From Colius striatus (taxonomy: Eukaryota; Chordata; Aves; Coliiformes; Coliidae), in the NCBI RefSeq assembly GCF_028858725.1, contig NC_084772.1:21367548-21431547 (forward strand): a stretch of 64,000 nt of DNA, read 5' to 3'. Under the pieces are notes generated by a model that ran no database searches, was not told the DNA's origin, and saw nothing but the letters and a program-made list of their open reading frames with translations. Both the position numbers and the translations under genes were made by a program. This document shows, one piece after another, positions 22,001 to 34,000 of the stretch (the first letter of the stretch is position 1; the number at the start of each line of letters is the position of its first letter).

Positions 22001-25000
22001 CAGGATCCGGCCCAGCTCTGGCTGGGAGGAGCGGAGCAGCTGGGGATGTTGGGCTGTCAGCAGGTCACCCCAGCAGCTGGTGGCACAAATCCAAAGGCAG
22101 CTGCTTATCTTCAGGAAGGGGCTGTTGCTGGGGCGAGTCGGACTGACACAGAAAAGCTGCTCCTGAGGCTCCAGTGGCAGTAGGAAGGATTTGATCTGGG
22201 GCAGGAGCTGAGCAGGGGTGCAAGGACAGGGGGCTCTGAGGTGCAAGAGACATCTGTGGTGGTGTGGAGTGATGGTTTTCGTGTTTTTTCCAAAGCCAAA
22301 TTCATGTAGAAAGAACTCTGCCAGACCAGAAGGATGCCTGCACTCCCCACAGCTGCTCTGGACTTAGAAAGGCAAAAACACCCCACACAGCAAGGATGGA
22401 ACTGCCCCGGGCACCTGTCTCCCTCAGTTCTTTGGGCACAATCCCGATCTCTGCTTGCCATCACACGGCTCTCCCTGCTCGAGGCAAGGGCTCTCAGGAG
22501 CACCAGGCTGAGGAGAGGTCTGTGCATTCAGCCCCTGGCTTTGGAGAGCTTCTCTCCACCCTGCCTCAAATGGCAAAAATATTGGGGGGCTGAAGAGAAA
22601 AAGATGTTTAGGGACAGAGGCTGCGAGGAGTATTTGAGTCCTTCTGAAGGCAATCTTGCCTATTCCAGCCTGGTTTAGGGGATCATGCTGATGTGTCTCT
22701 CCAAGGCAGTGCCAAGTTCTGTCTCTGAGCGTGTCACCTGTCAATTTGGACAAGTCATGTTCCCCCTGTGCTTTCCCCGATGCCATGGGGATCTCGCAGT
22801 GCTCGTGTCCTGGGGGGCTTCCACCTTGTGCGTTTGTCTGGGCTCTTTGAGGAGCATCTGTGGGCTGGGAGGCAGCAGGAGCTCCCCTCTGTTGAGTGGG
22901 ACAGTGCCTTTGTTGGATGTGCCCTGCTCTGTTGAGAATAACAACATAGTGCTGGTGGGGGTGGTTTTTAGGAGCTGATTGTTCTGAAGCAGTGGAGTGC
23001 GAGAGGCGATGGGAGGCGGCGCCGGCGCCAGGAATGAAATGGAGCCCGATGGAGCAGGACGGAGGGGAAGGGGCCAGAGTGACAGCATGAAGGAGAATCA
23101 CTTGTTCACCTTCAATCAATTCCTGCTCCTTCTCGCCCTTGCACGTGCTTGTGTGCAGCTGAGCGTGCACAGGCAGGGAGGGGAGAGGCAGCACACGGTG
23201 TCAGGAGCTGTTAGCAAATACATTTGTCAACAACGGGGCAGGGACTGGAGTGAAAGGAAAGAGGCAGCCGTCACCAGAGCCCTTTAGTTATTGATGGCTT
23301 TGCATCCTTCCTGCCTTGGGAAGAGCTTACCTAGCAGGGAGAGTGGGGAGGTGTGGAAGGAACGGGTCCACTTGCAATATTTATGGCTTCTGGCCGTGGG
23401 TAGCTGCTCCCAGGTGGGGCTGCTCAGCCAGGGCAGCAGCAGGGGGTGGCTGAGCCTTCATCCTTCCCCAGCAGAGCCAGCTCCTAGAGTTTGTCCCCAT
23501 TTGTAGTTCCCACAGCTCAGCAGGAGCTGCAGCTGAAGAATATGATTCTATAGGGGTAATGGGCATAAGCTGGAACACAAACAGTTCCCCTTAAACACAA
23601 GGAGAAGGAAACTTGTTTAGTGCTGAGGTGAGGGAGCCCTGGCCCAGGCTGCCCAGGGAGGGTGTGGAGGCTCCTTCTCAGGAGGTTTCCAACCCCAGCT
23701 GGACACGTTCCTGTGCCCCTGAGCCAGGGGAAGCTGCTTTAGCAGGGGCTGGGGCTGGAGCAGCTCTGCAGGGCCCTTCCAACCCCCACCACTCTGGGGT
23801 TCATATGATTCTATTCCATGAGTACCTGTCCCTTCCTCTTGGGAAGTGGGTGACTGGTGTAGTGGCCCTCCTGGCTGCCCACTGTCTCCTGGCTGTTTTA
23901 CCTGTGGTTTCTGATGATCTGAGCTCACTCACCAGAAGATGACTGTTCCCACTCACTCCCAGCTCCAGTGCATGATCTCTCTCTTCCCAGCTCTGCCATC
24001 TGCCTTACAAGCATTTCTTCCCCAAAGATTCAAGTCTGTGGGCTCCCACCTGTATAATGTTAAGTGTCTTTGTGCTTTGGGCAATAATGAGCATGATGAG
24101 GGTTGGGAGCTGTTTTTGTGGGCATGGATGAGGTGCACACAGCAGCCTGCCAATTGTTTGTGCTTTCCAGCAGCTTCAGATAGCAGAGGTTTGACTGTTT
24201 ATGGCCAGCCAGGGTGGCTTTGCTTTGGATCCGTCCCACTGTAGTCCTGCACCTCAGTTGCCCCTGAAGGAGCAGTGGTGGGGCTCACTGCCCCATGAGG
24301 CATTGACAGAGCCCTTGCTTGTGAACCTGCTCAGAGGTGCTGAGGAGTTGGTGCTCCTGAGTTAGCACTGCCAGCACTGACAATCACTTCCCTCTACACT
24401 TTATATTGAGGTGTTTTCTTATCTGTGTGCATCCCCTTCCTTTCTAGGTTTGGCAGAAGTTGCTAAGCTCCCAGGCTCCCCGTATCAGCGTCTTCATGGG
24501 AGTTCCCACTATCTATATCAAGCTGATTGAGTATTATGAGAAGCATTTCTCCCAGCCTCAAGTCCAGGATTTCATCCATGCCTTTTGCCAGGAGAACATC
24601 AGGTGGGTGACCAGCGTCCCTCTGGGCAGGGATCTGTCCCCAGGGTGGATCTGCTGAGGTTTCTTTGCTGCATCACCTCTTTGCAGTGCTGGTTGTTGTG
24701 CTTTAGTGTCTCTTTGACAGGAACCAGGGTGACATTATTGAACTGTGAGCTACCCTTGCATGGTGAAGCCAGAAGGGGTTTGGATGCTCTTTATATGTAT
24801 CACCCTGCAGAACACAAGGCTGAGGACTTTGTCCTGCAACCCCAGTTTGTCCTGCAGGATCTCTTTTAGGAGACTGTGTCCTCTAACTTAAACCCTATAT
24901 CAGACAGAGGATCTTTTATATGTGAGGAACATCCTTGGTAGTGGTTAAAAGGCTTTTGGGGCTTCTGGCTTAGGGTTTTATGTAGGAGCAGGCTTTGTGT

Positions 25001-28000
25001 AGCCCTGTGTTAGACTGCAGATTCCCTGGTGCATTGGAGATTCTGTGATTCCTTGTGCAGGTTAATGGTGTCAGGCTCAGCAGCCCTGCCTGTGCCTGTC
25101 CTGGAGAAGTGGAAGAGCATCACTGGGCACATGTTGCTGGAGAGGTATGGGATGACTGAGATTGGGATGGCGCTTTCTAACCCTTTGCATGGAGTCCGTG
25201 TCCCAGGTAGGAGTCTCCAGAGGGTGCACACTGTTCACAGGCCTTTGGCTCTGAAGTGTTCTTGGCTTTTCTCATCACAGAGAATATACATCTAATCACC
25301 ATTTGTCGTGATTGAGGAGCAGGCTACAGTAGGAACGATGATGCTGGTAGGGGAATTGGCACTGGGGAGCCAGGAGCAGACAGGAGTGTGTGGGAAGTGG
25401 CTGGTGGGTTTCCCTGGGCTCAGTGCCTGTGGTGGATTGGCAAAGCTGCATGTGCAGAGCTCACAGTGATGCACACTGACCAGACCAGCCAGGCTGGCTC
25501 TGTCCAGGAGGCTTTATTATGTCCAAAGCCTTAGTTCAAACACTGGGATGAGACTGCATCTCCAGCTCCTGCTCTGTGAGACTGGATGTGTGCTTGGTGT
25601 TGGCACAGGATTCCCCACATGGCAGTTCACGTCCCACTGATCAGTACTGAACACCTAAAATAGGATGTCTACTCTCTCTTATTTTAGTGCAAGTTTCTTG
25701 GCTCTCCAGGGATTAGAAATTGTCACACCTCGTTGTACACTGGTTCTGTCCTTCCCTCACTTCTGTGCTTTATGTAACCTGGAAAGAAATCGATCTGAGA
25801 CATTAAAAATACAAAATGCTGCCACCCTCCCTGTGGCTAAAAACGTGGCCATCTGTCTGCTGAGCAGCCCAGCCCACCCCTCTGCCACCTTCTCCTCCCT
25901 GCATGCTGCCTGTGCATGCATGGCACCATAGGCATCATCTCGGGCTCTGTCCTGGGTCTGCACCCCAGTCCCAGGGGATGCAGCAGCTGTGTCCCTGCAG
26001 GGCTCACACAGGGAGGGGAGAAGCCACAGCTCCCCTGCACTAGTCTGAAAACAGCTCAGGGGCTGCATGAAACACAAACTCTAGTTTACTTATGCAGAGT
26101 TAACTGTCATTCCTCCTCTCCAGCTCAGCCAGTCTCCCTTCCTCCAAAGCTTCATCCCCACAGGCAGGGAAATGAGATTCCCACCTGCACGAGCTCGAGC
26201 TGTCTGTGAGCCCCGCGCCACAGGCTGACGGTGCAGAGATCATTTGGATGTCCCTGTGGCCTCCTTATGTTTGCCTTTCATTCCTGTTCAGGAGGGGAAA
26301 TGAGTGAAGGCTCTAGAAATTTCCCAGGAGACAGAAGGGAAATCAGACTGAAAGCAATGTGGACAAGACAGACAGTTGGCCCTGAGAAGGGCAGCTCCTG
26401 GGTGGGTGTGCTGAACAGAGCTGGGGCAGAGGGTTCCAGGGTCTGCAGGGCAGCTGGGGACAAATCCTCCTCTGCAGCTACAAGCAGAAGGGCTGTGGGT
26501 AAAGCCTGGCTGACCATCACTCCAGGCACTGTCCAGGGGCTGCAGCCTCGAGAGGGGAGAGAAGCATCTCGTAAAGGTGTGGAGCAGCGAGACCTGACAG
26601 AAAGAAGGCTTATAATTGAATAGGCTTGATTAATCTGTTTCAGGAAGTGTCAGTTGGGAAGCAGATGGGTGAAGCTGAGCTGTAATTTACTGGAGCTGTG
26701 AAAAAACTTTTGATATAGTACCCCATTAGAGGCTTGGATGTAACCAGGTACCACAGCACATCCAGTGCGAGAGAGCTGAGAGAGAAATGGAGTGATGGGC
26801 TGGGAACGGAGCCTGGGCAGAAGGAGGAGGGAAGTATCCAGAGAGAAGACCTCAGAGGGCACTGGTGTCATGAGGACAGATGCCAGGCAGTGGTGACCAC
26901 GGACCCCCACGCTGCCCAAGGCAATCACTGGCTTTCTTTTGAAGAAGGAGCCCTGCAAGGGTGGCACTTCACCCTGTGGGTAAATCCAGGGACCCTCACG
27001 CTTGCCAGGGGACTCCTTCTGGAGTGGAGGCAGCACATGTCCTTCTCTGCAGCATCATGAGCCTCTGAGGAGTGGTCCTTGGGCTTCCCTTGCCCGCTTC
27101 TGCCTGCTCAGTGTGGCTGGGGAAGGGTCGAGTCCGGTCCGTGGTGCTGCCCATCCCGCCCGTATCACCCCAGTGTCTCTGGGGAAGGGTCGAGTCCGTG
27201 GTGCTGCCCATCCTGCCCGTGTCACCCCAGTGTCTCTGGGGAAGGGTCGAGTCCGGTCCGTGGTGCTGCCCATCCTGCCCGTGTCACCCCAGTGTCTCTG
27301 GGGAAGGGTCGAGTCCGTGGTGCTGCCCATCCTGCCGGTGCCTGTGGCAGCATGGCACTGCTCCTCACCCACAGCACAGGTGTGAAGGGGCAGGGGCAGC
27401 AAGGTTGAGGGTTCAGTTTCCAGAAGAAGAGAAGATGAAAGATTTGAAAGATAAATGTTTGCCTGTATATGGTTAAAACCCTGCTTAAAATGCCTCTGTT
27501 TTCAGCAGCTCTCCTTCTAATCCCCCCGGTGCTGTTACTGTGAAGGGAGATGAATAATTCATGGCCAGAGGATGCCTCACTGGGCCTAATCACCACTTTA
27601 ATTGGAGGTTTAGATCAGAGGCAGCTAATAGCTGCTACAGCGGGGACTCCGTGTATTGTTGACAGTGAGATCCTTGAGTGCCTTATCGTGGGCCTGTTTC
27701 AGTTCTCCCAGGACAGCTCGGCACATCACAGCACCGAGGTCCCCAGATACCTGAGGACACAGACCACAGGGCCAATTACATTTATCTGGGAAGAGCTGAC
27801 AACTTTTTTAAACAGAGGAGAAGCGGTGAAAGAATAATGGTGTCAGTCCTGGGTGCCTGCAGCCTGGCTGCTGCCGCCTGAGCTGACACCACGGGCACCC
27901 TGCCAGCACTTCCCAACAGGCAGGAGCCTGCAAATTGCAGCAGGCTGGGAAGGAGCAGGAGGGGAAGGAAGGAGCAGGGATTTCTCCCTAGTTTCCCTTT

Positions 28001-31000
28001 GGGATTATGGCTTGGGACAAAAGGAAGGCAGTGCTGAGTGTTGACCCCCTTCTGGTTGGTGCTGGTGAGGCAGCACCTGGAATACTGGGTTCAGTGTTTG
28101 GCCCCTCACTCACTGCCACAGGGACACTGAGGGGCTGCAGCGTGGCCAGAGCCAGGCAGGGTGCTGGGGAGGGGCTGAGGGAATGGGGGTGTTGAGCCTG
28201 GAGAAGAGGAGGCTGAAGGGAGACAGCAGCACTCTCTGACACTCCCTGACAGGAGGCTGCAGGGAGCTGGGGATCGGGCTGTGCTCCCCAGTAACGAGTG
28301 ACAGGACAAAGGGAAATGGGCTCAGGTTGGAGCTGAGGCAAAACTGTTTCCCTGAGAGGGGTGTCAGCCCCTGTGCCAGGCTGCCCAGGGAGCTGGGGGA
28401 GTGCCCAGCCCTGGAGGGATCCCAAAGGCGTGGAGCTGAGGTGCTGAGGGCTGTGGGTCAGTGCTGGGCTGGGCAGGGTGAGGGCAGGGCTGGGACTGCA
28501 GCAGCTTCAAGGGCTTTGCCAACCAAAGTGATTCTGTGATTCTCTGATCACCCTCAGTTGTGGCCTCAGTGACCTTTGGGAACAGTCTCAACCTTCTGCT
28601 CTGTTGGAGCCCCAGGTTGTGTATCTTGGCATGGTGGATGGGCCTGAGAGGCTCTAGTTATTGTTTTTGCACCAATTTTATTAACAGTCAGGTTTGTGCA
28701 GCTCCTGTGCACATTTTCAGCCTTTCCAGATGTGGGTTTCCGAGTTTGTCCTTTTTCCCAAATACAGAGAGCCTTTTTCAGACCAAATGCAAGGAAACAG
28801 CTCTCCACAGGGACTTGTTTTACATGTTGGTTTTACTTTAGCTGAGGAGGAAATGAACTGATGGAACTGTGATCTGAAACACTGTAGGAAGAACACCTGG
28901 CCTTCTCTGTGCCTTCAGATTTGTGTGGCAGCACTGTGCTGGTTTTAGTGTTCCATTCTCAAAGGCAGAGGCTGGAAGTGGGCTCAGGTCATCGTGTCCT
29001 GCTGCTGTGAGCCAGTCTGTTACCCACCTGCATTGAGATCAGTGGCTTGCAGACAGGGAAGAAGCATCTTCCAGGAAGGCATCCATCTGATCTTGATTTG
29101 AGAGCTTCCAGGGATGGCAAGTCTGGGAGAGCCTGTGGCAGTTCATTGCACTGGTTACTGCTCCCTGCACGAGCTTTGCAAGGCTCACACTGCAGTGTCT
29201 GCCCTGCAGCCTTTGCCCCATCTCACGGGCAGGCTGGAGGCTGTTGCCTCAAAGTGTTCTTCACACCAGAGGAGATATTCCCACAGGGGTCTAGAAGGTG
29301 GCTTCAGGAGGCTTGGCATGCAAACATTAAGGGTGCTTTCCATCACTTGCTGCTTGCTTGGAGTGTACTGTGGCAGGTCCCAGACTGTTTAAAACACAGA
29401 GATACCTCCCCACAGCACCTCTGGGCACTGGTGGTGGCTCCTGGCACACGCTGCTCCCTCCTTACCCTGCTGCAGTCCTCTGTGTCTGACTCCTGGCAGT
29501 GTCTGGCCATGAGATGAGATAAGAGCAGCCCAAGCAGTGTGTGGTGAGAGAAGGACCTGGCTGCCTTTGGGCTGGATGCTGAAGGCAATTTCAGGCTGAG
29601 CAGACAGGAACCACAGACCTGCCACGTTGCTTTCTGTTTGTTTCTTGCCAGATTTGCTAATTGTTGGGGTAGTTTAGCTGCAATAAAATCTCACTCCCTC
29701 ATAGCCCATCTGCTCTGAGCTGATCCTGCAGGGATGCCATAAATCTGGGCTCCAATGACATATCTATTTCCATGGCAACTGACCAGTGGAGCAAATAAAA
29801 TCGTGTCACAGGTATCAGATCTCCAGGGCTCGAGCAGGAGGCTGAGACCAGGATAGGGTCTGAAATACGACAAGGGGAAGACAGTGCTGAGCTCCAGGTC
29901 CTGCCCACCGTGCTCTAAGGACTTCCCAGTGTGGAGCTGATGCCAGCAGAGCCAGAAAGGCATCACCAGCCAGAGACTTTCTGGGTGAAAAATCAGTTGT
30001 CTCTTCAAAGAAAGAGTACACTTAGTGATTTAAAGCCAGACCTGTCCATTCCTCCTGAGCCACAGATTGCTCTGTTCTGACATCCCCTCTCAGCACTCAC
30101 AGAGGAGGAAAGTCATGGAAAGTCAAGTAGTGAGACCTGTCTGGTGCCGTTGAGATGCTGAGCAAAACCTGCCGAGTCGGCAGATGCCCACGACTCCGTG
30201 AGCACCAGAGACCCCCCCATCAGACAGGGCACAGGAACAAAGCTGCCCTTGCTTCTGTGCTTTCTGATGCTCCCCAAGAAGAGCATGCACTAAACCAAGG
30301 GGTGGGGATGCTGCAGCTTGGGGAGCTCTGGCTTGCAGAAGCATCTTGGAGCTTAATAGCAATGGTTTGTGACACCGTGTCACGTACCCTGCCTTTGAAA
30401 ATGGAAGCTTGTGGGAGAGTGGTGTGGGTTTGATCTCTGCTTTGCTCCCAGGATGTTTTGTATACAGTGTATTGATGTCTCAGAGAAGGGAGATAATCCC
30501 TTGCAGTTCTCCCACTGGGAAGCCCTTGCCTCCTCTGCCAGGCCCAGTGAGCCACTCCAGTGATGGTTCTGCTCTTTCTTCTCACACTCTTGTTGAGGTT
30601 TCATGGTGCTTTTTTCATGATTATCTTGTTAAATACAGCTTCATTGCTGAGCTACAAAGCTGTGCTGCTCTCCTCAAAGACTGCCCAAGAGAGCCTGTCC
30701 AGGGCTGGAGACACGTGTGTGTCCCTGGGCATGGCCAAGGCAGCTGGCACAGCGGCGTATGCCCCGGCAGACAGCGTGGGGTAACCCCCTGCTAGGAAGC
30801 TCTTTAGTGCCAGCACAGTCTGCACAGGCCATTGGTAGACGAGCAGCAGCTCTTCTGCATCCTTGGTTCTGTTGTTTCAGCCCTCTTTGCCTTTGCAGGG
30901 GCCGTGGGCACCCCGCTCCCGGGGGTGCAAGTGCGCATTGCCACGGAGACCATGAAGAATGGGGTTCGTTCCTACATCGTCCACGCTCAGGGAGATGAAG

Positions 31001-34000
31001 ACCACACACAGGTAGTGCTCAGCCATGTCCTCTGCTGCTTCATGAAAAGTTCTCTCCTCCCCCCAGCCCTCTGAAGGAGCCAGGCCTGTGCTGCTGTTAT
31101 TCCCAGCGACTCGGTGATGCTCTTTGGAGTTTCCCCTTTCTCTTGTTCCTTTAGTGGGTTGCCGTAGCCATGGTACGTTACAGACTGCACATGTGTTGTC
31201 CTTGAGACAGACAGGAACTCCCCCTGCATGGGAGTGGGAGGTGGAGGCTGCATGAGCTGGTGGTCTGTCTGCTGAGGCTGTTGATGCCCCAGAGGAGATG
31301 AGTTGGGGTGTGCCTGACCTTTGAAAGCCAGGGCCAAGAGTCAAAGTCTATTGCAGAAGGTAAGAACAAGGCATGGAAAGGAACTGAAGTGGAGCCTACT
31401 CCTGTCTAAAGAGGCACTAAACACCTGCAGGCTGGAGATAAGAGTGATCTTTCACCCTAGAAATAGGGCCTGTGTTGATTTCACTGGGTTTGGTCAGGGG
31501 GTTAACAGTGAGAACTGGAAGGGCAGGACAGGTGGCCTTGGACACTGCTTTCATTTTCATAGCACTGCAGGGGGAAACCCTTCAGGCTTCCAGACCAGCT
31601 CCATGCCCAGCCCCAGCTGCTGAGTGACACCTGCACCAGCAGTTCTGGGAGCTCAGAAGTCAGATATCCTCAGTGGTGAAGCAGTTGGGTCCTTTTCCCC
31701 ATGAGCTGCCCCTGTGTTGGGGTGCTGTGTGTTCCCCACTGCAGAAGCAGCCCCCAGCCCAAGGTCTGGGATGTCCTGCTGTCCCTGCTGTCTCAGCTTC
31801 CCTCTGTCCCCGCAGAAGTGGCTGAGCAGGGTCTGCATTCCTGCCACATCTCCTTTGCATCCTCATTGTGGGTGCAAGTGCTGTCGCCTCTGGCAGATCA
31901 ATAGCCAGATGATGTAGGGGCTCCGCTGAGGAGAGAGATGAGATGCTGTGTGAGAGAGATGCTGTGTGTGATGTTGTGTGTGAGACAGAAATTACAGCAG
32001 CCATGTGCACCATGTGGGTGGGAGACAGGCACGAGATTCAACCTGAAACACACGGCTCCACTCCTTCCTCAGGGGAAACAGCTTCTCAGCCAGCCACGTG
32101 TATGCCAAAGGTTCCAAAGGAGCTTCCTGCCCTGTGGCAGGTTCTACCAGAGTCACTGCTGGTGTAAGGACTGCTGAAAGGCTCGAGAAAGCCTTTGCAT
32201 GGTGTGTGTGGCAGCTGGAGGAGCCAGTGGGACCGGCTCCCTGTGTGGGTTGGGGTCAGGCTGCAGCGGGTTGTGTTCTGATGCTGTAACACAGCGCTGG
32301 GTCCCACCCTGGACATGCAAAAGGAGCCCAAGGGAGAGCTGAGAGGAACTTCTGTGGCCAGGGATTGTGGCTTTTAGTACAAAGCAGAAGGTCTGCTGCT
32401 CTTTACTATGTTGGTGCTGTGGTGTGGGCAAAGCAGGAGACCCAGAGAGGCTGCTGCAGTGCAGCACTCAACACGGAGGGAGCCGTGTCCTTTATCACCT
32501 CACTGGATGAGTGTTACATCCCCTCATCTTGGAGTTACACCGTGGGCTGTTTGGGAGGTTTTTTCCTCACTTGTATGGAACTGAGACATGAAATATAATG
32601 TGTCCATTTTAATAATAATGCTGTCATGCTTTTTTCACCCGAAGAGATCTCTAAGCTCTTTACAAATTAGGTCTCAGACTCAAGATTCCCCAAGGTGCAG
32701 CTGCTTTCAGGATGAAATGTGAACGTTGCTCCTCTGAATTATGAGAGGAAAAACCATGTAATGGGGTTTTTTTCTGCTCAATACTTCCTTGTGGTTGTGT
32801 TGGGAGCCCAGATCACCTGTGTCTGGTGCTGGAAGCCCAGGGTTTCACTTAACTCTTTTCCTTCCCGTGACCTCAGGCTGTTTGAGTTTATATTTGGGAT
32901 AGGGGCTTTGCCCTTTTGTCCCAGCCGTTTCATACACACACCCTTCAGCCCCCAGAGTGGGTGACTGAGGTCCATACCAGCATCTCACAGTGCTGCCAGG
33001 AGCTCCCACTGGTGCTGGCCTCGTGCCCCTTGCTGATGGCTGCCTTTCCCTCAGGCTCTCCCCTGGGGGCTTTGTTCAATGTTCTGGTGAATTCTCCAGA
33101 CATCAGCTGGGGAGGGAGTGGGTAGAGTTTGCCTCTGGGCATTGGTTGATGGGTTGGTCACTCTCTGAAAGGCTGTCCCTTTGCCTCTCACCTGCTTTGC
33201 CTCTTCTCCCAGCTTAACTGGGAGTCTCTTCAGGCTGAAGGGAGAGACGTTGTCACTCCCTGTAACTCCCTGACAGGAGGTTGTGGCCTCTTCTTGGTCT
33301 CTTCTTCAAGTTAAAGGTTCAGGACAAGACAAAGTGGCCTCAAGTTGCACCAGGGGAGGTTTAGATTAGGAAAAACTTCTTCACTGAAAGGGTTTTTAAA
33401 TGCTGTGCCAGGCTGCCCAGGGAGCTGGGGGAGTGCCCAGCCCTGGAGGGATCCCAGAGGCGTGGGGCTGAGGTGCTGAGGCTGTGGGTCAGTGCTGGGC
33501 TGGGCAGAGTGAGGGGAGGGCTGGGACTGCAGCAGGTTCAGGGGCTTTAACAACCCAAAGGATTCAGTGATTCTGTGAGGTGATCCCATGTGCTTCAGGC
33601 CACTGCATGAGTGCTTGTTTAATCACCGATGGCAGAACAGAGCACGTCAGTGGGATTTATCCAGACCAGGGAGGAGCTGACGGGCCGAGTGCTCATCACG
33701 CCCCAGCAGTCAAAGAAAGGCCTGGCTTTGTTTGAGAGCAGCTCCTCCATGGTGGAGGGGCTGTCCCCAGGGTGAGGAGAGATGTCAGTTGAGGGGGTGA
33801 CCCCCCTCTGCCTGCGCCACCAGACAGCTCTGGTGTGGCCTTTCCTTTGCCTCTTACGGGACGCGATGCACACACTCCCACACCTCGCTCACAGGAGGGC
33901 TCTGGGGCTTAGAGCATGTTGGCTGAGGGCTGGGAGGTCTGTGCTGTGCATCTGGCAAAGGCAGAGAGGTCCCTGTGGAAGGAGGATGGTGGTGGGGCCA

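Larger units (their letters stand above)
15058..24447 (+). other. ACSF3: ACSF3 intron 3
   Basis: 9,390 bp with four CR1 copies. Unique parts include AT-rich stretches at about 17440-17700 and 18010-18250 and a small CpG patch near 23000-23060. No exon-like block with coding sense is seen. Confidence 0.9.
25207..30898 (+). other. ACSF3: ACSF3 intron 5
   Basis: 5,692 bp. It holds a compound minisatellite (27119-27343), one CR1 copy (28060-28546) and a possible conserved block (27545-27840). The remainder shows no gene or recognised repeat. A possibly very old interspersed repeat around 29050-29200 is too degraded to assign. Confidence 0.9.

Noticed and set aside
29050..29200. Possible ancient interspersed repeat
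   Set aside because: It loosely resembles a widespread amniote repeat, but I cannot name the family or set its limits from memory.
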